The notes beneath the pieces were generated by a model that was not told the DNA's origin, ran no database searches, and saw only the letters and a program-made list of their open reading frames with translations. A stretch of DNA of 64,000 bases from Stutzerimonas stutzeri KOS6 (lineage in GTDB: Bacteria; Pseudomonadota; Gammaproteobacteria; Pseudomonadales; Pseudomonadaceae), in NCBI RefSeq assembly GCF_000307775.2, contig NZ_KK020676.1, forward strand, positions 2,504,341-2,568,340. Reading direction: 5' to 3'. The position numbers were made by a program, and so were the translations under genes. Positions 21,700 through 34,904 of the stretch are shown piece after piece; positions within the stretch are counted from its first letter, which is position 1, and each line of letters begins with the position of its first letter.

Positions 21700-21762
21700 C
21701 CTTGCCCCGCTTTCTATTAGAAAGAAAAAAACTGCTCATTACCCGTGGATGGAAGCCCATAC

Positions 21763-23812
<2,050 letters not shown>

Positions 23813-23831
23813 GTCATAACAGCCAAGAAAT

Positions 23832-23895
23832 GACGGGCTGCCGAGCAGCCGTCAGGGACTTCAATCGCGGACAGCCAGAGTTGCTCGGGCTGTCC
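23832..23895 (+). promoter_or_regulatory. Two stem-loops in the ccoO1-ccoP1 gap
   Basis: The 94-bp gap has no room for ccoQ. It holds two hairpins: 23832-23853 (GAC-g-GGCTGC, loop CGA, GCAGCC-GTC) and 23869-23895 (GGACAGCC, 11-base loop, GGCTGTCC, a perfect 8-bp stem). The second ends directly against the ccoP1 ribosome site AGGAG (23896-23900). They could tune mRNA stability, termination or translation of ccoP1; no function is shown by sequence alone. Confidence 0.6.
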
Positions 23896-23906
23896 AGGAG
23901 TAGCAC

Positions 23907-24842
23907 ATGAGCACTTTCTGGAGTGGATACATCGCCCTGCTGACGCTGGGCACCATCGTCGCTCTGTTCTGGCTGATCTTCGCCACCCGCAAGGGCGAGT
24001 CCGCCGGCACTACCGACAAGACGATGGGACATGCCTTCGACGGCATCGAGGAATACGACAACCCGCTGCCACGCTGGTGGTTCCTGCTGTTCATCGGCAC
24101 CCTGGTGTTCGGCATTCTCTATCTGGTGCTTTACCCAGGACTGGGCAACTGGAAGGGCGTCCTGCCCGGCTACGAAGGTGGCTGGACTCAGGAAAAGCAG
24201 TGGGAGCGCGAGGTCGCCCAGGCAGATAAGAAGTACGGTCCGATCTTCGCCAAGTACGCTGCCATGTCGGTAGAACAGGTCGCCCAGGACGAACAAGCCG
24301 TAAAAATGGGTGCCCGTCTGTTCGCCAACTACTGCGCCATCTGCCACGGTTCCGATGCCAAGGGTTCGCTGGGCTTCCCGAACCTGGCCGACCAGGACTG
24401 GCGCTGGGGTGGTGATGCGGCGTCGATCAAGACCACCATCCTGCATGGCCGTATCGCGGCAATGCCGGCATGGGGCCAGGCAATCGGCGAAGAAAGCGTG
24501 AAAAATGTCGCCGCCTTCGTCCGCCAGGAACTCGCTGGCCTGCCGCTGCCGGAAGGCACGGACGCCGACCTGGGCAAAGGTAAAGAGGTCTACGCACAGA
24601 CCTGCTCCGTTTGCCACGGCCAGGGTGGCGAAGGCATGGCCGCACTCGGCGCGCCCAACCTCAAGCACGCCTCCGGCTGGATCTATGGCTCGAGCCTGGC
24701 CCAACTGCAGCAGACCATTCGTCACGGCCGCAACGGTCAGATGCCTGCGCAGAAGCAGTATCTGGGCGAGGACAAGGTCCACCTGCTCGCCGCCTACGTT
24801 TACAGCCTGTCGCAAAAACCGGCTCAACTCGCCAAGCAGTGA
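23907..24842 (+). CDS. ccoP1: cbb3 oxidase subunit III, di-haem cytochrome c, first copy
   Basis: CcoP accepts electrons from soluble or membrane cytochromes and passes them to CcoO. The 311-residue product has an N-terminal hairpin of membrane helices (about 5-25 and 55-80) with the family signature [14 protein letters not shown] between them. Two c-haem sites follow, CAICH and CSVCH, in the periplasmic half. The start at 23907 has AGGAG seven bases ahead. It ends the first cbb3 operon and is followed by a strong hairpin. Confidence 0.96.
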   Translation: MSTFWSGYIALLTLGTIVALFWLIFATRKGESAGTTDKTMGHAFDGIEEYDNPLPRWWFLLFIGTLVFGILYLVLYPGLGNWKGVLPGYEGGWTQEKQWEREVAQADKKYGPIFAKYAAMSVEQVAQDEQAVKMGARLFANYCAICHGSDAKGSLGFPNLADQDWRWGGDAASIKTTILHGRIAAMPAWGQAIGEESVKNVAAFVRQELAGLPLPEGTDADLGKGKEVYAQTCSVCHGQGGEGMAALGAPNLKHASGWIYGSSLAQLQQTIRHGRNGQMPAQKQYLGEDKVHLLAAYVYSLSQKPAQLAKQ

Positions 24843-24849
24843 GTCCGAA

Positions 24850-24875
24850 AAGGGCGGTACACTGGTACCGCCCTT
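24850..24875 (+). terminator. Terminator-like hairpin after the first cbb3 operon
   Basis: A perfect 11-bp stem AAGGGCGGTAC / GTACCGCCCTT with a 4-base loop (ACTG) starts eight bases after the ccoP1 stop. This is the strongest hairpin seen here and separates the two cbb3 operons. The T-tract is weak. The remaining gap to 25192 (350 bp in all) contains no gene and no TTGA-N-TCAA box, so the second operon must have its own, different promoter. Confidence 0.75.
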
Positions 24876-24934
24876 CCCGCCTTGTTCCCGAGCAACTTCT
24901 TACCACTGCGACCATCTGTCGCATCGCAAACTGA

Positions 24935-26620
<1,686 letters not shown>

Positions 26621-26632
26621 GGAAACGGATAG

Positions 26633-27244
<612 letters not shown>

Positions 27245-27247
27245 CGC

Positions 27248-27436
27248 ATGATGGAAATCGGGACTCTTCGTGGCCTGGGCACAATTCTGGTATTCGTCGC
27301 CTTCATCGGCGTGGTGCTCTGGGCCTACAGCAGCAAACGCAAGCAAAGCTTCGACGAAGCAGCAAACCTGCCCTTCGCAGACGACGAGACCGACGCCAAG
27401 AAGCGTGATGAAGAAGCTTCCAGGAGTAAGAAATAA
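27248..27436 (+). CDS. ccoQ: cbb3 oxidase small subunit CcoQ
   Basis: A 62-residue protein with one membrane helix (about 9-28, GLGTILVFVAFIGVVLWAYSS) and a charged cytoplasmic tail rich in Lys, Glu and Asp, the standard CcoQ form. CcoQ stabilises the assembled cbb3 complex. It starts 3 bp after ccoO2 and its stop abuts the ccoP2 start. Two adjacent ATGs (27248 and 27251) are both possible. There is no counterpart in the first operon. Confidence 0.9.
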   Translation: MMEIGTLRGLGTILVFVAFIGVVLWAYSSKRKQSFDEAANLPFADDETDAKKRDEEASRSKK

Positions 27437-28354
27437 ATGACCTCGTTTTGGAGTTGGTACGTCACCCTGCTAAGCCTCGGCACCATTGCCGCGCTGGTCT
27501 GGCTGCTGCTGGCGACACGCAAGGGACAACGCCCCGACAGCACAGAGGAAACCGTCGGCCATTCGTACGACGGCATCGAGGAATACGACAACCCCTTACC
27601 GCGCTGGTGGTTCATGCTGTTCGTCGGCACTGTCGTGTTCGCGCTTGGCTATCTTGCGCTGTATCCCGGCCTGGGCAACTGGAAAGGCATTCTGCCTGGC
27701 TATGAAGGTGGCTGGACCCAGGTCAAGGAATGGCAGCGTGAGATGGACAAGGCCAATGAGCAATATGGCCCGCTATACGCCAAATACGCTGCCATGCCGG
27801 TGGAAGAAGTTGCCGCGGACCCGCAGGCGCTGAAGATGGGCGGACGCCTGTTTGCCTCCAACTGCTCGGTCTGCCACGGCTCCGACGCCAAAGGCGCGTA
27901 CGGCTTCCCGAACCTGACCGACAACGACTGGCTGTGGGGCGGTGAGCCGGAAACCATCAAGACGACCATTCTGCATGGCCGTCAGGCCGGCATGCCCGCA
28001 TGGAAGGACGTAATCGGCGAAGAAGGTATCCGCAACGTCGCCAGCTACGTACGCAGCCTGTCGGGCCGAGATACCCCAGAGGGTATTAACGCGGACATTG
28101 AGCAGGGTCAAAAGATCTTCGCGTCCAACTGTGTAGTCTGCCATGGACCGGAAGCCAAGGGCGTTGCAGCCATGGGCGCGCCGAACCTGACCGACAATGT
28201 CTGGTTGTATGGTTCGAGCTTTGCCCAGATCCAGCAGACCCTCCGTTACGGTCGCAATGGCCGCATGCCGGCCCAGGAAGCAATCCTTGGCAATGACAAG
28301 GTGCACTTGCTGGCAGCCTACGTCTACAGCCTGTCGCAGCAGCCGGAGCAGTGA
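27437..28354 (+). CDS. ccoP2: cbb3 oxidase subunit III, di-haem cytochrome c, second copy
   Basis: 305 residues with two N-terminal membrane helices, the [14 protein letters not shown] signature, and two haem c sites CSVCH and CVVCH. It begins immediately after the ccoQ stop (TAAATG). It is clearly more divergent from its paralogue than the ccoO pair. It ends the second operon and is followed by a bulged GC-rich hairpin before ccoG. Confidence 0.96.
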   Translation: MTSFWSWYVTLLSLGTIAALVWLLLATRKGQRPDSTEETVGHSYDGIEEYDNPLPRWWFMLFVGTVVFALGYLALYPGLGNWKGILPGYEGGWTQVKEWQREMDKANEQYGPLYAKYAAMPVEEVAADPQALKMGGRLFASNCSVCHGSDAKGAYGFPNLTDNDWLWGGEPETIKTTILHGRQAGMPAWKDVIGEEGIRNVASYVRSLSGRDTPEGINADIEQGQKIFASNCVVCHGPEAKGVAAMGAPNLTDNVWLYGSSFAQIQQTLRYGRNGRMPAQEAILGNDKVHLLAAYVYSLSQQPEQ

Positions 28355-28360
28355 TCCACA

Positions 28361-28393
28361 GGGTCGGGGGTGACGACCTGTCGCACCCGACCC
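28361..28393 (+). terminator. Hairpin after the second cbb3 operon
   Basis: Arms GGGTCGGG-(GG)-TG at 28361-28372 and CACCCGACCC at 28384-28393 pair over 10 bp with a two-G bulge and an 11-base loop. There is no T-run. It may be a terminator or a partial attenuator between ccoP2 and ccoG. Confidence 0.5.
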
Positions 28394-28489
28394 CAACGCT
28401 CCGGGCGTACCATTCGCAGCTGGACAGAAAATGATCCTGGTCGGCACGTATCGGCCAGGACACCCACCTTCCGCCGTGGTACGCACTTC

Positions 28490-29902
28490 ATGACTCAGCA
28501 GATACCCGTTCGTGATGTAACCCCCCCGTCCAAGGCCGGCGCCTCCGGCGACCTTTACGCCGCGCGTGAAAAGATCTACACCCGAGCCTTCAGCGGACTG
28601 TTTCGCAACCTGCGACGCGTCGGCGGCGCAGTGCTGTTCATCCTCTTTTTCGGCACCGTCTGGCTCAACTGGAACGGCCGCCAGGCTGTCTGGTGGGACC
28701 TGCCAGAACGCAAATTCCACATCTTCGGGGCAACCTTCTGGCCCCAGGACTTCATGCTGTTGTCGTGGCTGCTGATCATCTGCGCCTTCGGCCTGTTCTT
28801 CATCACCGTATTCGCCGGCCGTGTCTGGTGCGGCTACACCTGCCCGCAAAGCGTCTTCACCTGGGTGTTCATGTGGGCGGAGAAGATCACCGAGGGTGAT
28901 CGCAACCAGCGCATGAAACTGGACAAGGCGCCCATGAGCGCCAACAAGTTCCTCCGCAAGCTCGCCAAGCATGCGATCTGGATCGGCGTCGGCATTCTGG
29001 TCGCCATCACCTTCGTCGGCTACTTCACTCCGATCCGCCAACTGGTTCCGGACCTGCTCACCTTCAACGTGAATGGATGGGCGGCGTTCTGGATCGGCTT
29101 CTTCACCCTCGCCACCTATGGCAGCGCAGGCTACCTGCGCGAGCAGGTGTGCATCTACATGTGCCCCTATGCGCGCTTCCAGAGCGTGATGTTCGACAAG
29201 GACACGCTGATCGTCTCCTACGATCCACGCCGCGGCGAGAAGCGCGGCCCGCGCAAGAAGGACGCCGATTACAAGGCCATGGGCCTCGGTGACTGCATCG
29301 ACTGCACCATGTGCGTCCAGGTCTGCCCGACCGGCATCGATATCCGTGACGGCCTGCAGATCGAATGTATCGGTTGTGCCGCGTGCATTGATGCGTGCGA
29401 TGCAATCATGGACAAGATGAACTACCCGCGCGGGCTGATCAGCTATACCACCGAGCACAATCTGTCCGGCCAGAAGACCCGCCTGGTGCGCCCGCGCCTG
29501 ATCGGCTACGCGGTAGCACTGCTGGCCATGATGAGCCTGTTCTCGTACGCCGTGTATGATCGGCCACTGGTTAAACTGGATGTCCTCAAGGACCGTGTGC
29601 TGTACCGCGAGAACGAGCAGGGCAATGTCGAAAACGTCTACACCCTGAAGGTGATGAACAAGGCTCAGCGCGAGCAGACCTTCGTGATCGAAGCATCCGG
29701 ACTGGAAGGCCTGGTCTACGAGGGCCGCAACGAAATTCGTGCAGAGGCCGGCGAGTTGGTCACCGTTCCGGTCGAGCTGTCCATTGCACCGGAGAATCTT
29801 CCCTCGAGTACCAATGAAATCGTCTTCCATGTTCGCTCGGTAGACGACGAGTCGATAAACGACGATGCCGACAGCCGCTTCATTGGCCCTAGCATCCGCT
29901 AA
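28490..29902 (+). CDS. ccoG: cbb3 oxidase assembly ferredoxin-like protein CcoG
   Basis: CcoG (RdxA/FixG) is a membrane iron-sulfur protein that reduces copper for delivery to the cbb3 CuB site. The 470-residue product has about five membrane helices, an early WCGYTCPQSVF motif, and two ferredoxin-type cluster motifs (CIDCTMCVQVCP and CIGCAACIDACD). A periplasmic immunoglobulin-like C-terminal domain follows. The ATG at 28490 is preferred over a 40-residue upstream extension without likeness. It heads the ccoGHIS maturation group. Confidence 0.95.
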   Translation: MTQQIPVRDVTPPSKAGASGDLYAAREKIYTRAFSGLFRNLRRVGGAVLFILFFGTVWLNWNGRQAVWWDLPERKFHIFGATFWPQDFMLLSWLLIICAFGLFFITVFAGRVWCGYTCPQSVFTWVFMWAEKITEGDRNQRMKLDKAPMSANKFLRKLAKHAIWIGVGILVAITFVGYFTPIRQLVPDLLTFNVNGWAAFWIGFFTLATYGSAGYLREQVCIYMCPYARFQSVMFDKDTLIVSYDPRRGEKRGPRKKDADYKAMGLGDCIDCTMCVQVCPTGIDIRDGLQIECIGCAACIDACDAIMDKMNYPRGLISYTTEHNLSGQKTRLVRPRLIGYAVALLAMMSLFSYAVYDRPLVKLDVLKDRVLYRENEQGNVENVYTLKVMNKAQREQTFVIEASGLEGLVYEGRNEIRAEAGELVTVPVELSIAPENLPSSTNEIVFHVRSVDDESINDDADSRFIGPSIR

Positions 29903-29914
29903 GCAAGGTAATTC

Positions 29915-30415
29915 ATGCGCTCTGAAAACGAACAAACGCGGTGGTACACCCAGTTCTGGGCCTGGTTCGTCATCGCGATCCTGCTGATCGCGGTGGTACT
30001 CGGCTTGTCGATGCTGACCATTGCGATCCGAAACGCCGACACGCTCGTCGCGGACAACTACTACGACGCAGGCAAGGGCATCAATCAATCGCTGGAGCGC
30101 GAGAAGCTGGCCGAGCGCCTCGAGATACATGCTCGCATCGTTCTCAACGACGAACGCGGCCTCGCGGAATTGCAGCTGAGCGGCGCGAGTCGGCCCCAGC
30201 AGCTGGTGCTCAACCTGCTCTCGCCGACCCAACCCGAGCGTGACCGGCGTATCATCCTGCAGCCTCAAGGTGACGGCTTTTATCAAGGCCAGATGCAAGA
30301 GCCGATCAATGGACGGCGCTTCGTCGAGCTGCTTGGCCGCGAGGGCGACCAGGACTGGCGTCTTTTCGAGGAAAAAACCATCGAAGCCGGCCGCGCGCTC
30401 GAACTGAAGCCCTGA
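29915..30415 (+). CDS. ccoH: cbb3 oxidase assembly protein CcoH
   Basis: A FixH-family protein of 166 residues with one N-terminal membrane helix (about 14-36) and a periplasmic domain. It has the conserved segment [18 protein letters not shown] after the helix. CcoH is stably associated with cbb3 during assembly. It starts 12 bp after ccoG and ends 7 bp before ccoI, so it is part of the same operon. Confidence 0.93.
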   Translation: MRSENEQTRWYTQFWAWFVIAILLIAVVLGLSMLTIAIRNADTLVADNYYDAGKGINQSLEREKLAERLEIHARIVLNDERGLAELQLSGASRPQQLVLNLLSPTQPERDRRIILQPQGDGFYQGQMQEPINGRRFVELLGREGDQDWRLFEEKTIEAGRALELKP

Positions 30416-30422
30416 GCCGCTG

Positions 30423-32837
30423 ATGGCAAAGCCCCTTCCCTGCTACCACTGTGGCCTGCCGGTTCCCGCCGGCAGCCATTTCCAGGCCCGCGTGCTGGGT
30501 GAGACGCGGGCCTTGTGCTGCCCAGGCTGCCAGGCGGTTGCTCAGGCGATCGTCAACGGCGGGCTGGAAAGCTACTATCAGCACCGCAGCGACACCGCGA
30601 TCAACCCTCAGGCCCTGCCTCAGGAGCTGGGCGAGGAGATGGCACTGTACGACCGCAAGGACGTGCAACAGCCATTCGTGCAGCATCAGGGCGAGCTGGC
30701 CAGTACCTCCCTGATGATCGAAGGCATCAGCTGCGCCGCCTGCGGCTGGCTGATCGAGCGTCATCTGCGCAACCTGAACGGTATCGCCGAAGCAACCCTC
30801 AATCTCTCCAATCACCGCCTGAACGTGCGCTGGAGCGATTCCCAGCTGCCGCTCAGCGAACTGCTGGCCGAGCTACGACGCATCGGCTACGCCGCGCATC
30901 CCTATCGGGCCGACGAGGCCGCGGAGCGCCTGGCCAGCGAGAACCGTCGCTCCCTGCGCCAGCTGGGCGTCGCCGGCCTTCTGTGGATGCAGGTCATGAT
31001 GGCCACCATGGCCACCTGGCCCGAGTTCAACCTCGACCTGTCGGAGAGCTTCTTCGTCACCCTGCGCTGGACCGCCCTGTTGCTGACCACGCCCATCGTC
31101 TTCTACTGCTGCACCGACTTCTTCAAGGGAGCGGTGCGCGACATACGCACCCGCCACCTGACCATGGATGTTTCGGTTTCTCTGGCCATTGGCGGCGCGT
31201 ATGTCGCCGGTATCTGGTCCACGATCACGGGTCAGGGCGAACTCTATTTCGATGCGGTCGGCATGTTCGCCTTGTTCCTGTTGGCGGGCCGCTATCTCGA
31301 ACGAAGAGCCCGCGAGCGCACCGCGGCCGCCACCGCTCAGCTCGTCAACCTCTTGCCCGCCTCCTGCCTGAGGCTCGACGCTGAAGGCCACGGCGCCCGC
31401 ATCCTGCTCAGCGAGCTAAGGCTCGGAGATCACGTACTGGTTCAGCCCGGTGGGCTGATTCCAGCGGACGGGACGATCATCAGCGGGCAGTCCAGTGTCG
31501 ACGAGTCGCTCCTGACTGGCGAGTACCTGCCTCTGCCGCGCGGCGTGGACGACGCGGTCACGGCCGGCACGCTGAACGTGGAAGGCCCGCTGACCGTCGA
31601 AGTCCAGGCCTTGGGCGACGACACACGTCTGTCAGCCATCGTTCGGTTGCTGGAGCGCGCCCAGGCGGATAAGCCGAAGCTTGCGGAGCTGGCTGACCGG
31701 GTCGCGCAATGGTTCCTGCTGGTGGTCCTGGCGGTAGCCAGCATCGTGGGCCTGGTCTGGTGGCAGATCGATCCGCAACGGGCGTTCTGGATCGTCCTCG
31801 CACTGCTGGTGGCGACCTGCCCCTGCGCCTTGTCGCTGGCGACGCCCACAGCCTTGACTACGGCTACCGGCACCTTGCACAAGCTCGGGCTGCTGCTGAC
31901 TCGTGGGCACGTGCTGGAGGGCCTCAATCACGTCGATACCGTAGTGTTCGACAAGACCGGCACCCTGACCGAGGGACGCCTGACACTCACTGCCGTGCAT
32001 ACGCTAGGCCCGCTCGACACCGATACCTGCCTGGCCCTGGCCGCGGCTCTCGAAAACCGCTCAGAGCACCCGATTGCGCGCGCCTTCGGACGTGCACCAC
32101 TGGCAGCCGAGTCCGTCGAGAGCGTGCCGGGCCTCGGCCTGCAGGGCAGCGTCAACGGACGGATTCTGCGCATAGGCCAGCCGAATTTCGTTGCCGATGG
32201 CTATGGCCAATCCGCGCCGACGATTCCGGGACAACAGGGGCAATGGCTGTTGCTGGGCGATGGGCAGGGGCCGCTGGCCTGGCTGGTACTGGATGATCGC
32301 CTTCGTGACGACGCTCCGGCGCTGCTCGAAGCCTGTCGGCGCCGCGGCTGGCAGACGCTGCTGTTGTCCGGAGACAGCTCGCCGATGGTCGGACAGATTG
32401 CCACCGAGCTGGGTATCGACCAGGCCGAAGGCGGCATGACACCAGCTGCGAAGCTGGCCCGCTTGCAGGCACTGCAAGCCCAGGGGCATCGGGTGTTGAT
32501 GCTCGGAGACGGGGTCAACGACGTGCCCATCCTCGCCGCGGCTGACATCAGCGTCGCCATGGGCTCAGCCACCGATCTGGCGAAAACCAGCGCCGATGCC
32601 GTCCTGCTCTCCAATCGTCTGGGCAGTCTGGCACAGGCGTTCGTCGTTGCGCGCCGCAGCCGGCGCATCATCATCGAAAACCTTGCCTGGGCAAGCCTGT
32701 ACAATGGCCTGATTTTGCCATTCGCCGCGATTGGCTGGGTCACGCCGCTTTGGGCGGCACTGGGCATGTCGATCAGCTCATTGCTGGTGGTATTGAACGC
32801 TCTTCGACTGACGCGCCAACCCGAGGCCGTCAGTTGA
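30423..32837 (+). CDS. ccoI: Copper-translocating P-type ATPase CcoI
   Basis: CcoI (FixI, CopA2-type) exports Cu+ for cbb3 assembly rather than resistance. The 804-residue protein has an N-terminal Cys-rich metal-binding segment (CYHC at 7-10, CCPGC at 32-36) and a heavy-metal-associated domain with GISCAACGW. The P1B-ATPase core has TGE (LLTGEYLP), the transmembrane CPC motif, the phosphorylated Asp in DKTGTLTEG, HP (SEHPIARA), and GDGVNDVP. It sits between ccoH and ccoS. Confidence 0.96.
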   Translation: MAKPLPCYHCGLPVPAGSHFQARVLGETRALCCPGCQAVAQAIVNGGLESYYQHRSDTAINPQALPQELGEEMALYDRKDVQQPFVQHQGELASTSLMIEGISCAACGWLIERHLRNLNGIAEATLNLSNHRLNVRWSDSQLPLSELLAELRRIGYAAHPYRADEAAERLASENRRSLRQLGVAGLLWMQVMMATMATWPEFNLDLSESFFVTLRWTALLLTTPIVFYCCTDFFKGAVRDIRTRHLTMDVSVSLAIGGAYVAGIWSTITGQGELYFDAVGMFALFLLAGRYLERRARERTAAATAQLVNLLPASCLRLDAEGHGARILLSELRLGDHVLVQPGGLIPADGTIISGQSSVDESLLTGEYLPLPRGVDDAVTAGTLNVEGPLTVEVQALGDDTRLSAIVRLLERAQADKPKLAELADRVAQWFLLVVLAVASIVGLVWWQIDPQRAFWIVLALLVATCPCALSLATPTALTTATGTLHKLGLLLTRGHVLEGLNHVDTVVFDKTGTLTEGRLTLTAVHTLGPLDTDTCLALAAALENRSEHPIARAFGRAPLAAESVESVPGLGLQGSVNGRILRIGQPNFVADGYGQSAPTIPGQQGQWLLLGDGQGPLAWLVLDDRLRDDAPALLEACRRRGWQTLLLSGDSSPMVGQIATELGIDQAEGGMTPAAKLARLQALQAQGHRVLMLGDGVNDVPILAAADISVAMGSATDLAKTSADAVLLSNRLGSLAQAFVVARRSRRIIIENLAWASLYNGLILPFAAIGWVTPLWAALGMSISSLLVVLNALRLTRQPEAVS

Positions 32838-32944
32838 GCGCCGATTGAAACGTGCCGCAAGGCGGTGATCCCTACCCCGTTGGATACGCCCGCCATGCGC
32901 TTATCATTCGCTGAAGACTTTCGCTTCAGATTCTGGAGGTCCCG

Positions 32945-33157
32945 ATGGCCGCTCTGTATATCCTGATCCCTGTCGCGGTGGTCCTGGTGGCGCTGGCTAT
33001 CTGGGTATTTTTCTGGGCGGTGGATAGCGGCCAGTTCGATGACCTCGACGGCCCGGCACACAGCATCCTGTTCGATGACGATGAGCCGAAACGGCCTGCC
33101 GCAGCCGATCCAGAAGCCGCACCCGAAAACCAGGCGGAGCAACACAAAGGTGAATGA
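32945..33157 (+). CDS. ccoS: cbb3 oxidase maturation protein CcoS
   Basis: A 70-residue single-helix protein (membrane helix about 4-24) with the family stretch FFWAVDSGQFDDLDGPAHSILFDDD. CcoS is required to insert haem b and copper into CcoN. GGAGG precedes the ATG by six bases. Its 3' end overlaps the GTG start of the next gene by eight bases. The 107-bp gap after ccoI holds only a small CTGAAG/CTTCAG hairpin. Confidence 0.93.
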   Translation: MAALYILIPVAVVLVALAIWVFFWAVDSGQFDDLDGPAHSILFDDDEPKRPAAADPEAAPENQAEQHKGE

Positions 33158-33866
33158 ACTGGCACCACTGTTGCTGTCCGCCCTGGTACTGGGATTGTTG
33201 GGAGGCGGTCACTGTCTCGGCATGTGTGGTGGCCTGATGGGCGCCCTGACCATGGCGATACCACCGGAGCAGCGCTCCAGACGTTTGCGCCTGCTGATCA
33301 TGTACAACCTGGGACGTGTATCGAGCTATGCCGTTGCCGGCTTTCTAATCGGACTGGCAGGCTGGGCAGTGGCGAACAGTCCTGCAGCCATGGCTTTGCG
33401 CGTCATGGCTGCCCTCTTGCTGATCAGCATGGGCCTCTATCTGGCCGGCTTGTGGAGCGGCCTGACCCGCGTCGAGGCGCTTGGCCGCGGGCTTTGGCGA
33501 CATATTCAACCTGTCGCCAGTAGATTGATGCCGGTTACCAGCCTACCACGCGCCCTGGTGCTGGGTGCACTTTGGGGGTGGCTGCCGTGCGGACTGGTCT
33601 ACAGCACGCTGCTGTGGTCAGCCAGCCAGGGCGATGCACTGGATAGCGCACTGTTGATGCTGGCGTTCGGCATCGGCACCTGGCCTGTACTGCTTGCTAC
33701 TGGCGTCGCCGCCGAACGCTTGACCGCACTATTGCGCAAGCGCGGAGTCCGGGTCGTCGGTGGAATAATGGTCATTCTGTTCGGCATCTGGACCATGCCC
33801 GGCCCGCACCAGCAATGGCTGATGGGGCATGGCTCAGCAACATCGCAGGGCGGCCACGCGCACTAG
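33150..33866 (+). CDS. SafE/TauE-like membrane protein linked to cbb3 maturation
   Basis: A 238-residue membrane protein of about six helices with the N-terminal motif GGHCLGMCGGLMG, whose two Cys are conserved in the COG2836 family found after ccoS in pseudomonads. A second Cys lies in WGWLPCGLVYS. The Cys placement in membrane helices suggests copper or thiol transfer for oxidase maturation (inference). Start is the GTG at 33150, preceded by GGAG; no suitable ATG exists. It overlaps ccoS and ends the operon. Confidence 0.8.
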   Translation: MNELAPLLLSALVLGLLGGGHCLGMCGGLMGALTMAIPPEQRSRRLRLLIMYNLGRVSSYAVAGFLIGLAGWAVANSPAAMALRVMAALLLISMGLYLAGLWSGLTRVEALGRGLWRHIQPVASRLMPVTSLPRALVLGALWGWLPCGLVYSTLLWSASQGDALDSALLMLAFGIGTWPVLLATGVAAERLTALLRKRGVRVVGGIMVILFGIWTMPGPHQQWLMGHGSATSQGGHAH

Positions 33867-33880
33867 CGCCGGCAGCTGCT

Positions 33881-34705
33881 TCATGGTTCCTTGGGCAGTT
33901 GGCGCTTGTGCGCGGTCTTGTCGTAGGTCTCGACGATGATAAGCGCCGCCTCGTCAGGAACCGGCTTGCCTTGCAGGAAGTCGTCGATATTACGATAACT
34001 CACGCCATGCGCCGCCTCATCGGGCTTGCCCGGTGTCAGCTCCTCCAGATCCGCGGTCGGCACCTTGTGCACCAGCTGTTCCGGCGCGCCCAGCGCGGCG
34101 GCCAGTTGCCGGACCTGATCCTTCACCAGACCGGCCAGCGGTGTCAGATCGCACGCACCGTCCCCGAACTTGGTAAAGAAGCCCATCACCGCCTCAGCGG
34201 CATGGTCGGTGCCGATGACCAGGCCTTGCCGGGCATTGGCGATGGTGTACTGGGCAACCATGCGCATGCGCGCCTTGGTGTTGCCCAGCACGAAGTCGCG
34301 CTGCTCGGGGCTCAGTGGATCGAGCGCCTCGGTGGCTGCGGCCAGGCCGAGCACGGCGGTACCGATATTCACGGTGTGGCATTCGTCGGGCTTGATCGTA
34401 TCCACTGCGAGCTGGGCTTCGTGTTCGTCATGCTGCACCTGATAGGGCAGGCGCACCGCAATGAAGCGGTAGTCGCCCTCCCCAGCCTCGCGCAGGCCCT
34501 CTACCGCCCGCTGGGCCAGCAGGCCGGCAGTGGTCGAATCGACCCCGCCGCTGATTCCCAGCACCAGCGTCTTCATTCCCGATTCACGTAGACAGCGCTG
34601 TATGAAGTGCACCCGGCGCTCGATCTCGGCCTGGACCGCCTCCGCCCCCGTGAACGGTGCGCATACATTGAGCGCAGCTGCAATTTCTTGCTGGCGACTG
34701 TGCAT
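33881..34705 (-). CDS. nadE: NAD+ synthetase, ammonia-dependent
   Basis: NadE amidates nicotinic acid adenine dinucleotide to NAD+ with ATP and ammonia. The 274-residue protein has the PP-loop SGGVDSTT in [19 protein letters not shown], and the downstream [16 protein letters not shown] and [13 protein letters not shown] motif ([16 protein letters not shown]). There is no glutaminase domain, so it uses free ammonia. The ATG at 34705 follows AAGGAGAG; an ATG at 34723 is less likely, and a frame reaching 34918 is a false extension. It is divergent from hemN. Confidence 0.95.
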   Translation of the reverse strand: MHSRQQEIAAALNVCAPFTGAEAVQAEIERRVHFIQRCLRESGMKTLVLGISGGVDSTTAGLLAQRAVEGLREAGEGDYRFIAVRLPYQVQHDEHEAQLAVDTIKPDECHTVNIGTAVLGLAAATEALDPLSPEQRDFVLGNTKARMRMVAQYTIANARQGLVIGTDHAAEAVMGFFTKFGDGACDLTPLAGLVKDQVRQLAAALGAPEQLVHKVPTADLEELTPGKPDEAAHGVSYRNIDDFLQGKPVPDEAALIIVETYDKTAHKRQLPKEP

Positions 34706-34831
34706 GAAACTCTCCTTGGCCATATGAGGCTCTGCTGATAAAGGGACATGACGTGATCGTCCGACCACAAATGCAGGAAAACCTTCGGGTTTACCGTCGA
34801 TCCGGTCCAGCTGGCTAGGGTCAGACCAAGT

Positions 34832-34873
34832 TTGATACAGGTCAAGTCCGGCGCCAGGTGCTCCCCCTAGAAT
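34832..34873 (+). promoter_or_regulatory. ANR-dependent class II promoter of hemN
   Basis: TTGATACAGGTCAA (34832-34845) matches the ANR consensus. TAGAAT at 34868-34873 makes a good -10. If transcription starts at 34880, seven bases after the -10, the box centre is at -41.5, exactly the class II FNR/ANR geometry. The box lies in the nadE-hemN gap and on this spacing serves hemN. Confidence 0.8.
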
Positions 34874-34904
34874 CCTGCCACCGCTGCCTGACCGGACCCG
34901 CCAC

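Noticed and set aside
27773..30298. An 841-codon minus-strand frame opposite ccoP2, ccoG and ccoH
   Set aside because: It spans several real genes on the other strand and has no recognisable domain.
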